Shown here: in pieces, positions 1 to 9,642 of the stretch | Position numbering within the stretch: the stretch's first letter is position 1 | How the letters are laid out: the number at the start of each line of letters is the position of its first letter | Source: Rhodospirillaceae bacterium | Lineage (GTDB): Bacteria; Pseudomonadota; Alphaproteobacteria; Rhodospirillales; UBA2165 | Reading direction: 5' to 3' | Assembly: GCA_018674495.1 (NCBI GenBank) | Contig: JABHAA010000105.1 | Coordinates: forward strand, 1 to 58,923 | DNA length: 58,923 nt | Notes under the pieces: model-generated | The model's database searches: none | Told to the model about the DNA's origin: nothing | The model's input: only the letters and a program-made list of their open reading frames with translations | Made by a program: the position numbers and the translations under genes

Positions 1-53
1 CCGCCACCACCGCCGCCCCAAGGGCCGCCGCCGCGCTGAATATTCCATGCCAT
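1..53 (-). CDS. hflK: HflK N-terminus (partial, runs off the window)
   Basis: Read on the minus strand from an ATG at 53, the first residues are MAWNIQRGGGPWGGGGG, the Gly-rich opening with a PWG motif typical of HflK. HflK is the membrane prohibitin-like partner of HflC that modulates the FtsH protease. A weak purine-rich stretch (aaaagg) lies about 8 to 13 bases upstream of the ATG. Only about 17 residues are inside the window, so the call rests on this signature and on the divergent mrp gene, which accompanies hflK in many alphaproteobacteria. The rest of the protein cannot be seen. Confidence 0.7.
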   Translation of the reverse strand, partial: MAWNIQRGGGPWGGGGG

Positions 54-242
54 GAGCAATCGCCTTTTCTATCTGAAAACCTGATGCTTTTTAACTTTCG
101 ACTTTTGTTGTCTCATTTCGTGCCTTATATGACAGTGAGGCGCCCCTTGCAACGAAGGTTCGGATATTTATACCCGCTTCCGGCATGCGCGGGTTCAATT
201 TTTTGTCATATTCACTATCTCACATGCCGAGGAGGTTCATTT

Positions 243-1307
<1,065 letters not shown>

Positions 1308-1338
1308 ATCCTGAGCCAGGTTAAGGTCCGCCGCCCGC

Positions 1339-2250
1339 ATGTCCGCCATCGCCCGCTTGGCCGCTGCCATAGAAACCGTGCCGGCCAATTTGCGCGGCAT
1401 CGGACTGATGGTGCTGTCCGGCGCGCTTTATTCGGTGATGATGACCATCATCCGTTGGATTTCCACCGACATTCATCCGGTCGAGCAGGTGTTTTTCCGC
1501 ATCCTGTTCGGGCTCGCCGCGGTCATGCCGTTTTTTGTGCGCGGCGGCTGGCAGGGCATGCGCACCACCAAAATCGCCCACTATACGGGCCGCGCCGTGG
1601 TGCAGGCGTCGGCCATGGCATTTTTCTATATCGGCCTTGCCACCATCCCGTTGGCCATCGCCACGACGCTTTCGATGACCAACGCCATCTTCGTTTCCAT
1701 CGGCGCCGTGCTTTTGTTGCGGGAACCCTCCGTCTTCGGGCGCTGGATGGCGGTTTTGGTCGGCTTTGCCGGTACAGTGGTCGTTATCGATCCCGATATT
1801 GATGGCATGAATGTGGGCGCTATCGCCGTGGTGGCGTCGGCGGTTGGCTATGCAGCGACGCAGATTCACGCCAAGATATTGACCCGCACCGAGCCGATCC
1901 CCCATGTGATCGCCTGGACGTTGATCATCGCCGCGCCGTTTTCGCTGTTGGCGGCTACCTTTGTCTGGACCTGGCCAACCCCGGAACAGTGGTTCTGGCT
2001 GGTCATGCTCGGCGTTCTTGGCACCGCCGGCAACGCCACTATGACGGCCGCCTATAAGATCGGCGAATTGGCCGCAGTCGCGCCGATGTGGTACGTGCGC
2101 CTGATCTGGGTGGCGATCATCGGCTTCGTGCTGTTCGGCGAGGTGCCGGGGACGGCGGTCTGGATCGGCGCTGCGTTGATTATTGGTTCGGGAATTTATC
2201 TTTCGCGCCTGGAAATGCGCCGGGCCGCCGCCGAGGAAGACAAAAAATAG
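1339..2250 (+). CDS. DMT-superfamily (EamA) transporter
   Basis: This 303-residue inner-membrane protein has about ten hydrophobic segments arranged as two EamA repeats, with the first from about residue 20 to 145 and the second from about 155 to 290. The length fits the family. Such proteins export or import small metabolites, amino acids or nucleosides, and substrate cannot be read from sequence. It starts 31 bases after mrp on the same strand and may be co-transcribed. A charged C-terminal tail (RRAAAEEDKK) is predicted in the cytoplasm. Confidence 0.85.
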   Translation: MSAIARLAAAIETVPANLRGIGLMVLSGALYSVMMTIIRWISTDIHPVEQVFFRILFGLAAVMPFFVRGGWQGMRTTKIAHYTGRAVVQASAMAFFYIGLATIPLAIATTLSMTNAIFVSIGAVLLLREPSVFGRWMAVLVGFAGTVVVIDPDIDGMNVGAIAVVASAVGYAATQIHAKILTRTEPIPHVIAWTLIIAAPFSLLAATFVWTWPTPEQWFWLVMLGVLGTAGNATMTAAYKIGELAAVAPMWYVRLIWVAIIGFVLFGEVPGTAVWIGAALIIGSGIYLSRLEMRRAAAEEDKK

Positions 2251-2322
2251 GTTCATTGCGGCGCGGCAATAGTCCAGAATGCGCATCGCGGGATTAAGAA
2301 CCAGCGGGGGGATGGACAGCCA

Positions 2323-3318
2323 ATGAGCGATCAATTTCACGGCGACATGGAAGCGGCCCATATCAGCGCCCTTTGGGAGCGCACCTCCCATGGCGGCGAA
2401 GGCCTGGCGGAGGCAGCCCATATCTGGCGCTGGGATACGCTTAATCCGCTTTTGGATGCGGCGGTGGATGCCACCAATATGGACAATGCCGAGCGCCGGG
2501 TGCTGGTCCTTGAAAACCCCGCCTATGATGATCTGCACCGGCGTGGCATCGGGCTTAACATGGTGGTCAATCTACAAATCCTGATGCCCGGCGAAAGCGC
2601 CCGCCCGCACCGCCATACATTGAATGCGCTGCGCTTCATCATCGAAGGCGACGGCGGCGCGGTGACCACCGTCGACGGCAAGCCGGTGCCCATGATGCCC
2701 GGCGATTTCCTCCTGACCCCCGGCATGTGCTGGCACGAGCATTCGCACAGCGGCGAGACGCGCGCCGTCTGGCTGGACGCGCTGGACGCGCCCCTGCATC
2801 AGCATTTCGACACCAACCTGTTCGAGGCCGGCCCTTCCAACAATATTCCGCCTCAGATACCCGAAGGCGCCCTGGCATCGCCGGGCATCACGCCGGTGTC
2901 CGCCGAATGGAACCAGCCCTATTCGCCCATGTACAAATACCCGCTGGCCAATGTGGAGGCGGTGCTGAAAGAAACGCCGGCGGCCAAGGACGGCTCGAGG
3001 CGCATCCGCTACACCAATCCGCTCACCGGCGGCGCCGCCATGCCGGGCATCGATTGCTATATGCTGGCGCCGGGGCAGGGGGCCGAAACCCGGGCGTATC
3101 GGTCGAACGCCAATATGGTCTGTCTGGCGGCCACCGGCGAAGGCGTTTCAACGATTGGCGATGAGACCATAACCTGGAAAAAGAACGACATCTTCACCTT
3201 GCCGCGCGGCAACTGGATCACCCACAAGGCCACCTCTGGTGATGCCAAGCTGTTTCAGCTGACCGACCGGGACGTGCTGGCGCAAATCCATTACCTGCGC
3301 GAAGAATTCGCCGACTAG
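2323..3318 (+). CDS. Gentisate 1,2-dioxygenase-like bicupin protein
   Basis: The 331-residue protein resembles ring-cleaving gentisate/1-hydroxy-2-naphthoate dioxygenases, which open gentisate with Fe(II) and O2. The N-terminal cupin holds RPHRHTLNALRF with likely metal ligands His96 and His98, and PGMCWHEHSHSG gives a third His near 138. A second, less conserved cupin fills residues 220-325. The length is slightly below the usual 340-380. The start follows a GGGGGG-rich stretch. It is followed 11 bases later by a SixA-like gene and lies near Rieske oxygenases, which supports an aromatic-acid role. A salicylate or substituted-gentisate dioxygenase is equally possible. Confidence 0.75.
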   Translation: MSDQFHGDMEAAHISALWERTSHGGEGLAEAAHIWRWDTLNPLLDAAVDATNMDNAERRVLVLENPAYDDLHRRGIGLNMVVNLQILMPGESARPHRHTLNALRFIIEGDGGAVTTVDGKPVPMMPGDFLLTPGMCWHEHSHSGETRAVWLDALDAPLHQHFDTNLFEAGPSNNIPPQIPEGALASPGITPVSAEWNQPYSPMYKYPLANVEAVLKETPAAKDGSRRIRYTNPLTGGAAMPGIDCYMLAPGQGAETRAYRSNANMVCLAATGEGVSTIGDETITWKKNDIFTLPRGNWITHKATSGDAKLFQLTDRDVLAQIHYLREEFAD

Positions 3319-3329
3319 GGAGTACACAA

Positions 3330-3803
3330 ATGAATCTCTACATGGCCCTGCACGCCGAAGCCGAAGACAAAACCCCGCCGGAGCAGGATGCGGGGCGCAA
3401 AATTATCCAGCTAGGCTTTGACGACATCGACCGTGTTGCGGGCTTTGCACCGGTGGCCAAGGACGGCACCCTTAGCGCCATCTACCACAGCCACACCGTG
3501 CGCACCCGCGAGACCGCCGAAGGTTTCGCCAAACACTTCAAGCCCAGGGATGGCACCGTCGAGGCCGATGGGCTGATGGCCGACGACGACATTTCCGGCT
3601 GGCTGGAAAGGCTGGGCGCCGCCGAGGATGACATGATGATTGTCGGCCACATGCCGAGCCTGAAACGCATCGCCGGCAGCCTGATCGCCGGCGATGATGC
3701 CGCCCATCCGATCCAGTTCGCCCGCGCCGGCATCGCCTGTCTCCAGCGCCGGGATGATAAAAGCTGGGCGGTCACCTGGATGGTCGCGCCGAGTTTGGTG
3801 TAA
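3330..3803 (+). CDS. SixA-like histidine phosphatase with altered RHG motif
   Basis: This 157-residue protein has the phosphoglycerate-mutase-like fold of SixA, which dephosphorylates phosphohistidine. It opens MNLYMALHAEAED, where the family has a strand ending in R-H-x-x-A, so the catalytic Arg just before the His is Leu here. The second Arg motif (HTVRTRETAEGF) and the second catalytic His (VGHMPSLKRIAG) are retained. A good site, AGGGAG, lies before the ATG. It is 11 bases downstream of the cupin gene, so the two are probably co-transcribed. Its role in this context is unknown, and activity may be reduced or altered. Confidence 0.75.
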   Translation: MNLYMALHAEAEDKTPPEQDAGRKIIQLGFDDIDRVAGFAPVAKDGTLSAIYHSHTVRTRETAEGFAKHFKPRDGTVEADGLMADDDISGWLERLGAAEDDMMIVGHMPSLKRIAGSLIAGDDAAHPIQFARAGIACLQRRDDKSWAVTWMVAPSLV

Positions 3804-3881
3804 GCTCTTGTTATATAATGATAACCCAGATTGGGTTCGTTTCGTAGTTCTCCCAATACGACAATTGCGCTCCTGGCCTTT

Positions 3882-3947
3882 TAATTCGTGACAGTATACT
3901 AATTAATGCAATGCAGTAACGGTTAATTAGCATACTGTCACGAATTA
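3882..3947. repeat. 25-bp near-perfect inverted repeat (REP-like or bidirectional terminator)
   Basis: The arms 3882-3906 and 3923-3947 are reverse complements with one mismatch and enclose a 16-base spacer. Each arm contains TTCGTGACAGTAT followed by an AT-rich TAATTAA. The element lies between two convergent genes. Its size and symmetry fit an extragenic palindrome of the REP/RAYT type or a bidirectional terminator. No second copy is seen in this window. Confidence 0.7.
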
Positions 3948-3967
3948 GGGAGGGGCTGCCCCGGCTC

Positions 3968-4966
3968 CTAGTCCTTCATTTCTTTTACTGGCGAGAGCAC
4001 CTCGCCGCCGGTCAGGTGATTTTCGATATTGGCGCGGATGATGCCGAGCTTGCGCTCGACAGCCTCCGGCGATTGCCCGGCCACATGCGGCGTGATTTGC
4101 AGGTTGGGCGTCTCCAACAACGCCGTCGGGATTTCGGGGTCGCCCTCGGCCACGTCGATGCCAGCGCCGGCGATGGCGCCCGACCGCAACGCCTGATCTA
4201 GGGCCGCACTATCGACCACCGTGCCCCGCGCCACATTGATAAAATAGCCCGTGGGCCCCAGAGCCCCCAGCACATCCGCATCGACAATATGTTTGGTATC
4301 GGCCGAGCCGGGCAGCGCCGCGATCACATAGTCGGCCCATTCGGCCAATGCCAGGGGCGTTTCGAAATAGGCGTGCGGGACGTCCCGGCGGCTCCTGGCA
4401 TGATAGCCGACTTCCATCTCGAAGCCCTGCATGCGCTGGGCGATCTCGGCGCCGATATTGCCGTAGCCCAATAGCCCCAGCCGCTTCTTGTAAAGGTTCG
4501 GCCAATGCTGGCCGCATTCGTCCCAGTGGGTCTCGCGGGCAACCTTGTCGTTATGGATAAAGCCACGGGTGATTGAAATCATTAGCCCGATGGCATGTTC
4601 GGCGACGCTGAAGGCCATGGTTCCCGGCATATGGGCGACCATGATGCCGCGCGCCTTGGCGGCGGCCACATCGACGCTCTCGTAACCCGACGCAAAGGAA
4701 TGCACGAACTTCAGGTTCGGCATTTGGTCCATTTCCGCCGCCGAAATACCGATCAGGCCGCTGGTCACCACCACGTCGATGATATTTCCCTGGGCAGCGA
4801 TGAAATCCCGGCGCTCCTCTGCATCATGTCGCTGATGGACCGTGTAGGCCTCTTCCAATGTCGCGCTAAGGGCGGCACCCACATCGCGGGTCACCAGCAC
4901 GTTGAGGCTTTTCGGGTCCGGGTGCGGGAAGGGGCCGTCCTTGGACGGCAGGTTCGACATATCCAT
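3968..4966 (-). CDS. D-isomer-specific 2-hydroxyacid dehydrogenase
   Basis: This 332-residue NAD(P)-dependent oxidoreductase interconverts 2-hydroxyacids and 2-oxoacids. The Rossmann motif LLGYGNIGAEIA lies near residue 155, the substrate Arg is in NVARGTVVD, the acidic residue in GIDVAEGDPEIP and the catalytic His in ITPHVAGQSPEA. The ATG at 4966 was chosen because GGAG sits 7 bases upstream and the protein aligns with family N-termini from MDMSNLP. The frame extends to 5101, but that part would overlap the upstream gene. It is the last gene of a three-gene minus-strand operon with a Gfo/Idh/MocA enzyme and a Rieske oxygenase. The substrate is unknown. Confidence 0.88.
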   Translation of the reverse strand: MDMSNLPSKDGPFPHPDPKSLNVLVTRDVGAALSATLEEAYTVHQRHDAEERRDFIAAQGNIIDVVVTSGLIGISAAEMDQMPNLKFVHSFASGYESVDVAAAKARGIMVAHMPGTMAFSVAEHAIGLMISITRGFIHNDKVARETHWDECGQHWPNLYKKRLGLLGYGNIGAEIAQRMQGFEMEVGYHARSRRDVPHAYFETPLALAEWADYVIAALPGSADTKHIVDADVLGALGPTGYFINVARGTVVDSAALDQALRSGAIAGAGIDVAEGDPEIPTALLETPNLQITPHVAGQSPEAVERKLGIIRANIENHLTGGEVLSPVKEMKD

Positions 4967-5025
4967 GCATATTCTCCGAATGCACCGGCGCAGCATAGCG
5001 GGCAAATTCCGGTGCACACCAATAT

Positions 5026-6213
5026 TTAAAGCAAAACTTCCCGCCGTTCCGCCGATGACTGCTGGATGGCGAGGGCGGCTTCGAGGCTGGCCCGGCCCCA
5101 TTGGCCGTCGCGCCGGGCAGGCGCCTTGCCGGATATGGCATTGGCCAGTTCTTGGACCACGGCGGGCCGCGACGCTAAGAATTTGCCGGCGGGGATCTCC
5201 ACATGCCGCGCGCCGTCGTCATCATAAATGGCGATGCCGTCCGGCGTCGGGCGCATGTCGCCGCCTTCGCAGCTAACCACCATCACGCCGAAATGGCCCT
5301 CGCGCAGATTGTCCGGCGCCGCAAAGCGCCCGCCTGAGATTTCTGCCGACGGTTTGTAGCCGAATGCGGATGTGCGCCGGGCCTTCTCTTCTTCGCCGGT
5401 GACTCCCTTGAGGCGGGCGCGGGTCTGGCCGTGGGTATCGCCCGGCTTGTCCTGGCCGCCTTCGCCGACCCAGCCGAAAAATTCATCGCTGTCGAAACGG
5501 TCATAGCCGCTATACACCATGCTCGCCGCCGCGCCGCTTTCGAAGCGCAGCATGACGGTGGCGTTGCCTTCGGTGGGCCGCGCCTGATCCAGAACGCCGA
5601 GGGCGGCGTGGACGCTGTGCAGTTTGTCGCCGGTCAACACTCGGATGCTGTCGATTTGGTGGGGCAATTGGTTGAAGATGATGCCGCCGCCCTGGGAGGT
5701 GTCCAATTCTTCCGGACGCCGGGGGCGGTAAAGGAAATCGTTGAAGTTCCAGGTATTGATCATGGAAAGCGCGCCCAATTCGCCGCTGGCAATAATCTCC
5801 GCCATATATTCGATGTTGGGATCGAACGAATGGGTGGGGCCGATGACCAATTGAACACCGGCCCGTTCCACCGCTTCGATGATCGCGTCGCAGTCGGCGA
5901 GGCTGAGGGCCATCGGCTTTTCCAAGATAATGTGCTTACCATGCTCGGCCGCCATGATTGCGTGTTCGGCGTGGAACTGGTGCTGGGTCGCCACATAGAT
6001 GGCTTCCACCCGGTTGCTCTGGCAAAGCTCGGCCACATCGGTGTAGGTTTCCGCATCGTAATCGCCGGCGAAGTTGGCCAGCAGGGTTTCATGGTGGTCC
6101 GCCGCGGCGGTCACCTCGGCGCCGTCCCAGCCCTGCAACCCGCGCAGCATGATGGTGCCGGCCAGGCCAAGTCCGGCGATACCGAGGCGTAAAGGTGGGG
6201 TTGGTTCGGTCAA
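5026..6213 (-). CDS. Gfo/Idh/MocA-family oxidoreductase
   Basis: This is a 395-residue NAD(P)-binding oxidoreductase. The N-terminal Rossmann motif is GIAGLGLAGTIML and the family lysine is in EKPMALSLADCD. The C-terminal alpha/beta domain contains a His-rich QLPHQIDSIRVLTG helix. Relatives include glucose-fructose oxidoreductase, inositol dehydrogenase and 4,5-dihydroxyphthalate-type dehydrogenases. The TTG at 6213 lies 8 bases after the Rieske stop and gives a natural N-terminus (LTEPTPPLRLGIAG). An in-frame ATG at 6261 would overlap the Rieske gene by 40 bases and adds a low-complexity lead, so it is less likely. Beside a phthalate-type oxygenase it may oxidise a dihydrodiol, but that is inference. 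Confidence 0.85.
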   Translation of the reverse strand: MTEPTPPLRLGIAGLGLAGTIMLRGLQGWDGAEVTAAADHHETLLANFAGDYDAETYTDVAELCQSNRVEAIYVATQHQFHAEHAIMAAEHGKHIILEKPMALSLADCDAIIEAVERAGVQLVIGPTHSFDPNIEYMAEIIASGELGALSMINTWNFNDFLYRPRRPEELDTSQGGGIIFNQLPHQIDSIRVLTGDKLHSVHAALGVLDQARPTEGNATVMLRFESGAAASMVYSGYDRFDSDEFFGWVGEGGQDKPGDTHGQTRARLKGVTGEEEKARRTSAFGYKPSAEISGGRFAAPDNLREGHFGVMVVSCEGGDMRPTPDGIAIYDDDGARHVEIPAGKFLASRPAVVQELANAISGKAPARRDGQWGRASLEAALAIQQSSAERREVLL

Positions 6214-6221
6214 GGCAGCGC

Positions 6222-7568
6222 CTATTCGGCGGCCATGGCCGGGGTAACCGTGCCCAGGCATTCGGCCCCGTGAATTTCGAGCAATTCCTCGAACGTCTCG
6301 ATCTCTGTCACGGCGGATATGGCGCGCACATTATAAAGGCTGCCATCGTCCGCCGCTTTCGGCCGGATGCCTTTATCGGCCAGATCCATGGCCATTTTGA
6401 TGATTATTTTGCGAAAGGTGATCACTGGCACGTCGGCGGTCATCAGGTATTCGCGAGAACGGTCGGCGATTTTGCCGGGGCCGATGCCGGGAATGCTGCG
6501 CATGTTTTCCTGAATGGCCCGGTCCTGATTGGTCAGGCCGAAGATGCCGCTATAGGTGCCGTCCGTCTGAACATCCCGGTCGATCAGATAATCATTGCCG
6601 CGCACATTTTTGGAAATGAACGTATCGATCACATAGCCGTCGTCCAATTCGGTGGCGACGTAATCGCGGAGCGGCGGGAAGCTTCGCCCGGTCTCCAATA
6701 TATCGGCCTGTTCCTGAGTGATCGGCGCATCAGCGTTGTAGACATAGGAAAAGGCCATGACGTTGTAATCGTCCACCGGCACCCAGCAGCGGCCCGACCG
6801 GGGAAACACATCGTTGGCGATCTGATTGAAGATGGGCAGCATGCATTGGGTCATGCGCCAATAATAAAGGTTCTCGCCGGCCCGGCGCCGGGCGCCATAG
6901 ACGAAGCCGTAATCGGTTTCTTTCAACGTCAGTTCCGGCGCGTCGTCCCAGATGCCGGGCGGCGCGATGGAGGTGCCGACCGCCGAGCCGCGCAGGGAAT
7001 TGTCCATGGAGCGGTGCAGAAAGGATATGTGCGATGAATCGATCTCGCCCTCGAAGCCCTGTGCCCAGTTGGTGCGCTGTAGCCAGCGGGTGACGTGGCT
7101 TTTTTCGGCGTCCACATGCGCCCATTCCAGATGCGGAAAATCGGCGATGTTGTTTTCATCGCCCATGAATATCCAGACCAGATTGCCGATCTCGCGCACA
7201 GGATAGGAGCGGATTTTTACCCGGTGCTTGTGGTCTTCGCCGTCCGGCTCGTTGCCAAGCTCCATGCAGGCGCCGTCCGTATCGAACTTCCAGCCGTGAT
7301 AAACGCAAGTCAGCCCGCATTCTTCATTGCGGCCATAAAACATGGGCGCCAGTTTGTGCGGGCAGTAGGCATCCAGAATGCCCACCTTGCCGTCCGAATC
7401 CCGGAAAGCCACCATGTCTTCGCCCAGGAGGCGCAGGCGGCGTGGGCTGCCATCGGCTTCGATCTCGGACGACAATATTGCCGGCAGCCAAAAGCAGCGG
7501 AACAATTCGCCCATGGGCGTGCCGGCGCCGACGCGGCAGAGGACTTCGTTTTCTTCCGGTGACAACAT
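6222..7568 (-). CDS. Rieske non-haem iron oxygenase, phthalate 4,5-dioxygenase type
   Basis: The 448-residue oxygenase has a Rieske [2Fe-2S] site, Cys69-x-His71 and Cys88-x2-His91 (CPHKLAP and CVYHGWKF). The mononuclear iron site follows the D-x2-H-x4-H pattern in GEIDSSHISFLH. This arrangement and length fit the phthalate/3-chlorobenzoate dioxygenase and O-demethylase group, whose members act as homo-oligomers with a separate flavin/ferredoxin reductase. No such reductase is in the window. It is the first gene of a minus-strand operon with the Gfo/Idh/MocA and hydroxyacid dehydrogenase genes, and diverges from a second Rieske system 108 bases away. Confidence 0.9.
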   Translation of the reverse strand: MLSPEENEVLCRVGAGTPMGELFRCFWLPAILSSEIEADGSPRRLRLLGEDMVAFRDSDGKVGILDAYCPHKLAPMFYGRNEECGLTCVYHGWKFDTDGACMELGNEPDGEDHKHRVKIRSYPVREIGNLVWIFMGDENNIADFPHLEWAHVDAEKSHVTRWLQRTNWAQGFEGEIDSSHISFLHRSMDNSLRGSAVGTSIAPPGIWDDAPELTLKETDYGFVYGARRRAGENLYYWRMTQCMLPIFNQIANDVFPRSGRCWVPVDDYNVMAFSYVYNADAPITQEQADILETGRSFPPLRDYVATELDDGYVIDTFISKNVRGNDYLIDRDVQTDGTYSGIFGLTNQDRAIQENMRSIPGIGPGKIADRSREYLMTADVPVITFRKIIIKMAMDLADKGIRPKAADDGSLYNVRAISAVTEIETFEELLEIHGAECLGTVTPAMAAE

Positions 7569-7676
7569 GACAAGTCTCTCCCTCTATTTTCTGCGATATT
7601 AATCCTATCGGACGGTCTTGCCAATTGCCGTTCGCCACGGGAGATTATCCTGATATCATGACGCTCGGAGGAAGAT

Positions 7677-9023
7677 GTGGACACGCAATTGAACGATACA
7701 TCGAACGATCCCGGGGATTTTGCGGCGCTGGTGGATGACCGGCCCGAAGACGGCGTATTCCAGGTCAGCCGGCGCGTCTATAATGATCCCGCCATATTGG
7801 AAGCCGAATATAAAAATATCTTCGAAGCCAACTGGGTGTTCCTCGCCCCCGAAGGCTTATTGAAGGAGCCCGGCGATTATGTGGCCACGCACATTGGCCG
7901 CCAGCCGGTGTTCGTAATCCGCCAAAAGGACGGCGGCATCGGCGGCTTTATCAATGCGTGCTCGCACCGGGGCGCCATGCTCACCGCCTGCCGCGCCGGC
8001 ACCATGACCGAGATTGCCTGCCCCTATCACGGCTGGCGCTTCAATACGGACGGCCAATGCACCGGCATAAGGGCGCGCCGGGCGGGCTGGCCGGAAGACG
8101 ATTTCGATCAAAGCCGCTTTGATTTGAAGCCATTGCCCCGGCTGGAGAGCTATCGCGGCCTGATTTTCGCCAGCTTAGGTGCGGACGTGGCGCCATTGAA
8201 TGAGCATCTCGGCCCTATCACTGCGTTTCTCGATCTCTTTTGCGCGCCGGCGCCGCATGAATTGGAAGTGGTCGCCGGCGCGTCCATCCACACGGTCAAC
8301 TGTAATTGGAAGGTGCTGCACGACAACGGCCCCGATCCCTATCACGCCGCCACCGTGCACGGAAACTTCGCCGCGACAATCGTCCACCGGGACGAGATCA
8401 GCGGCAATACCGGGCTTAAAAAAACCGAGACCGGGCGGCTGGCGGGGCGCGTGGCGGCGGGCATGTATGCGCCTGGCAACGGCCACACGGCGTTCTGGGC
8501 CGACAAGGAAACGCCGGAAGTGTATCCGGTGTGGGCGATGAAGGAACAAATTCAAAAATCCCTGCCGGCGGGCAAGGCGAAGTGGGCGCTGGAGCGGTCC
8601 CGCCACGTAACCGTGTTTCCCAATCTTTTGGTGAACGAGCTGGCCAGCACCTATATCCGCACCTACCGGCCACTGGCCATCGACCGTACAGAGATATCTT
8701 CGTGGTGTCTGGCTCCGGTGGGTGAGGCCGCCGATCTGCGCGCCGCGCGGCTCCGAAAATTCGAAGATTTTTTCATGCCCACCGGCATGTCGACCCCCGA
8801 CGACGTGGCCATATTCGAAATGGCCAACCAGGGCAATATGGCCGCCGCCGGGCACCCCAACGATATGAGCCGAGGCATGGCTGCGGCGACAACTGGGCCG
8901 GACGGCCCGGCCCTGGAGCTTGGCATTGATCCCGAAATGTCCTCGGACCAGTTCACCCACGAGATCACCTTGCAGGGCGTCTACCGGCAATGGGTGAAAA
9001 TGATGGCCGGCGGGAATGGCTGA
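7677..9023 (+). CDS. Aromatic-ring-hydroxylating dioxygenase, alpha subunit
   Basis: This is the 448-residue large subunit of a benzoate/anthranilate/toluate-type Rieske dioxygenase. The Rieske site is Cys95-x-His97 and Cys115-x2-His118 (CSHRG, CPYHGWRF). The mononuclear iron motif appears as NWKVLHDNGPDPYHAATVH, with the bridging Asp and both His. Translation starts at GTG 7677 directly after a strong CGGAGGAAG site; no nearby ATG fits. The beta-subunit gene overlaps the 3' end by 8 bases. No ferredoxin or reductase gene is adjacent, so electron delivery must be encoded elsewhere. The substrate cannot be read from sequence. Confidence 0.93.
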   Translation: MDTQLNDTSNDPGDFAALVDDRPEDGVFQVSRRVYNDPAILEAEYKNIFEANWVFLAPEGLLKEPGDYVATHIGRQPVFVIRQKDGGIGGFINACSHRGAMLTACRAGTMTEIACPYHGWRFNTDGQCTGIRARRAGWPEDDFDQSRFDLKPLPRLESYRGLIFASLGADVAPLNEHLGPITAFLDLFCAPAPHELEVVAGASIHTVNCNWKVLHDNGPDPYHAATVHGNFAATIVHRDEISGNTGLKKTETGRLAGRVAAGMYAPGNGHTAFWADKETPEVYPVWAMKEQIQKSLPAGKAKWALERSRHVTVFPNLLVNELASTYIRTYRPLAIDRTEISSWCLAPVGEAADLRAARLRKFEDFFMPTGMSTPDDVAIFEMANQGNMAAAGHPNDMSRGMAAATTGPDGPALELGIDPEMSSDQFTHEITLQGVYRQWVKMMAGGNG

Positions 9024-9513
9024 CGTGGCTTTGAGCGCCGAGGTGGCGCAATTTCTTTATGGTGAGGTCTTGTTGCTCGATGAGCGGCGCTGGGACGAAT
9101 GGCTGGCGCTCTATGCCGAGGACGCGGTGTTTTGGGTGCCGTCCTACACCATGCAGGGCGAGCCGGTTACCGATCCAGAGCTGTCCATCAATTTGATTTA
9201 TATTACGTCGCGGGCCGGCCTCGAAGACCGCATCTATCGTATCCGCACTGGCACCTCGGAAGCCTCGGTCCAGATGCCGCGCATTTGCCATCAGATCAGT
9301 AACGTAACCGCCGAAGCGGGCGAGGGTGGTCTGATCACCGTCGGCGCTAATTTCATGGTTGCCAGCTGGAGCCATCGACGCGGCCAGGAATTTCGCAGCG
9401 GTCGTTATGAATACCAGCTTGCGCGGAGCGAAAAAGGCTTTCTGATCCGCCACAAGAAAGTTCTGCCCATCGAAGAAATCACAGACGGCTGGTTTGACGT
9501 GGTGACCATTTAA
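9016..9513 (+). CDS. Aromatic-ring-hydroxylating dioxygenase, beta subunit
   Basis: This 165-residue protein has the NTF2/scytalone-dehydratase-like fold of dioxygenase small subunits. It shows the typical opening (VAQFLYGEVLLLDERRWDEW, residues 10-29), the central LEDRIYRIRTG and a C-terminal KKVLPIEE. It overlaps the alpha-subunit gene by 8 bases, which implies translational coupling and a fixed subunit ratio in the alpha3beta3 enzyme. The length fits the 160-170 residue norm. The beta subunit mainly stabilises the complex. Confidence 0.92.
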   Translation: MADVALSAEVAQFLYGEVLLLDERRWDEWLALYAEDAVFWVPSYTMQGEPVTDPELSINLIYITSRAGLEDRIYRIRTGTSEASVQMPRICHQISNVTAEAGEGGLITVGANFMVASWSHRRGQEFRSGRYEYQLARSEKGFLIRHKKVLPIEEITDGWFDVVTI

Positions 9514-9642
9514 GGGTTGGCCTTGGCAAAGGGATTGCAACTGAAGAGTTTAAACCCAATTTGTCGTAAGAGCCGCCGCTCGGATATCTAGAATATATTG
9601 TAGAGAAGCCGAATTTTAACCTATCCCGGCATAGGATGTGGA

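Noticed and set aside
1..39. Pro-rich plus-strand coding end before mrp (PPPPPPQGPPPR)
   Set aside because: The minus-strand reading gives a recognisable HflK N-terminus, which explains the composition better.
1321..2538. Long minus-strand reading frame opposite the EamA transporter
   Set aside because: The translation is rich in His, Arg, Gln and Asp without domain pattern. It is a GC-driven shadow of a clear membrane protein.
4967..5101. N-terminal extension of the D-2-hydroxyacid dehydrogenase to 5101
   Set aside because: It would overlap the upstream gene's 3' end and lacks family similarity, while ATG 4966 has a good ribosome site.
5431..6192. 253-codon plus-strand frame opposite the Gfo/Idh/MocA gene
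   Set aside because: It lies wholly inside a recognised oxidoreductase on the other strand and has no family motif.
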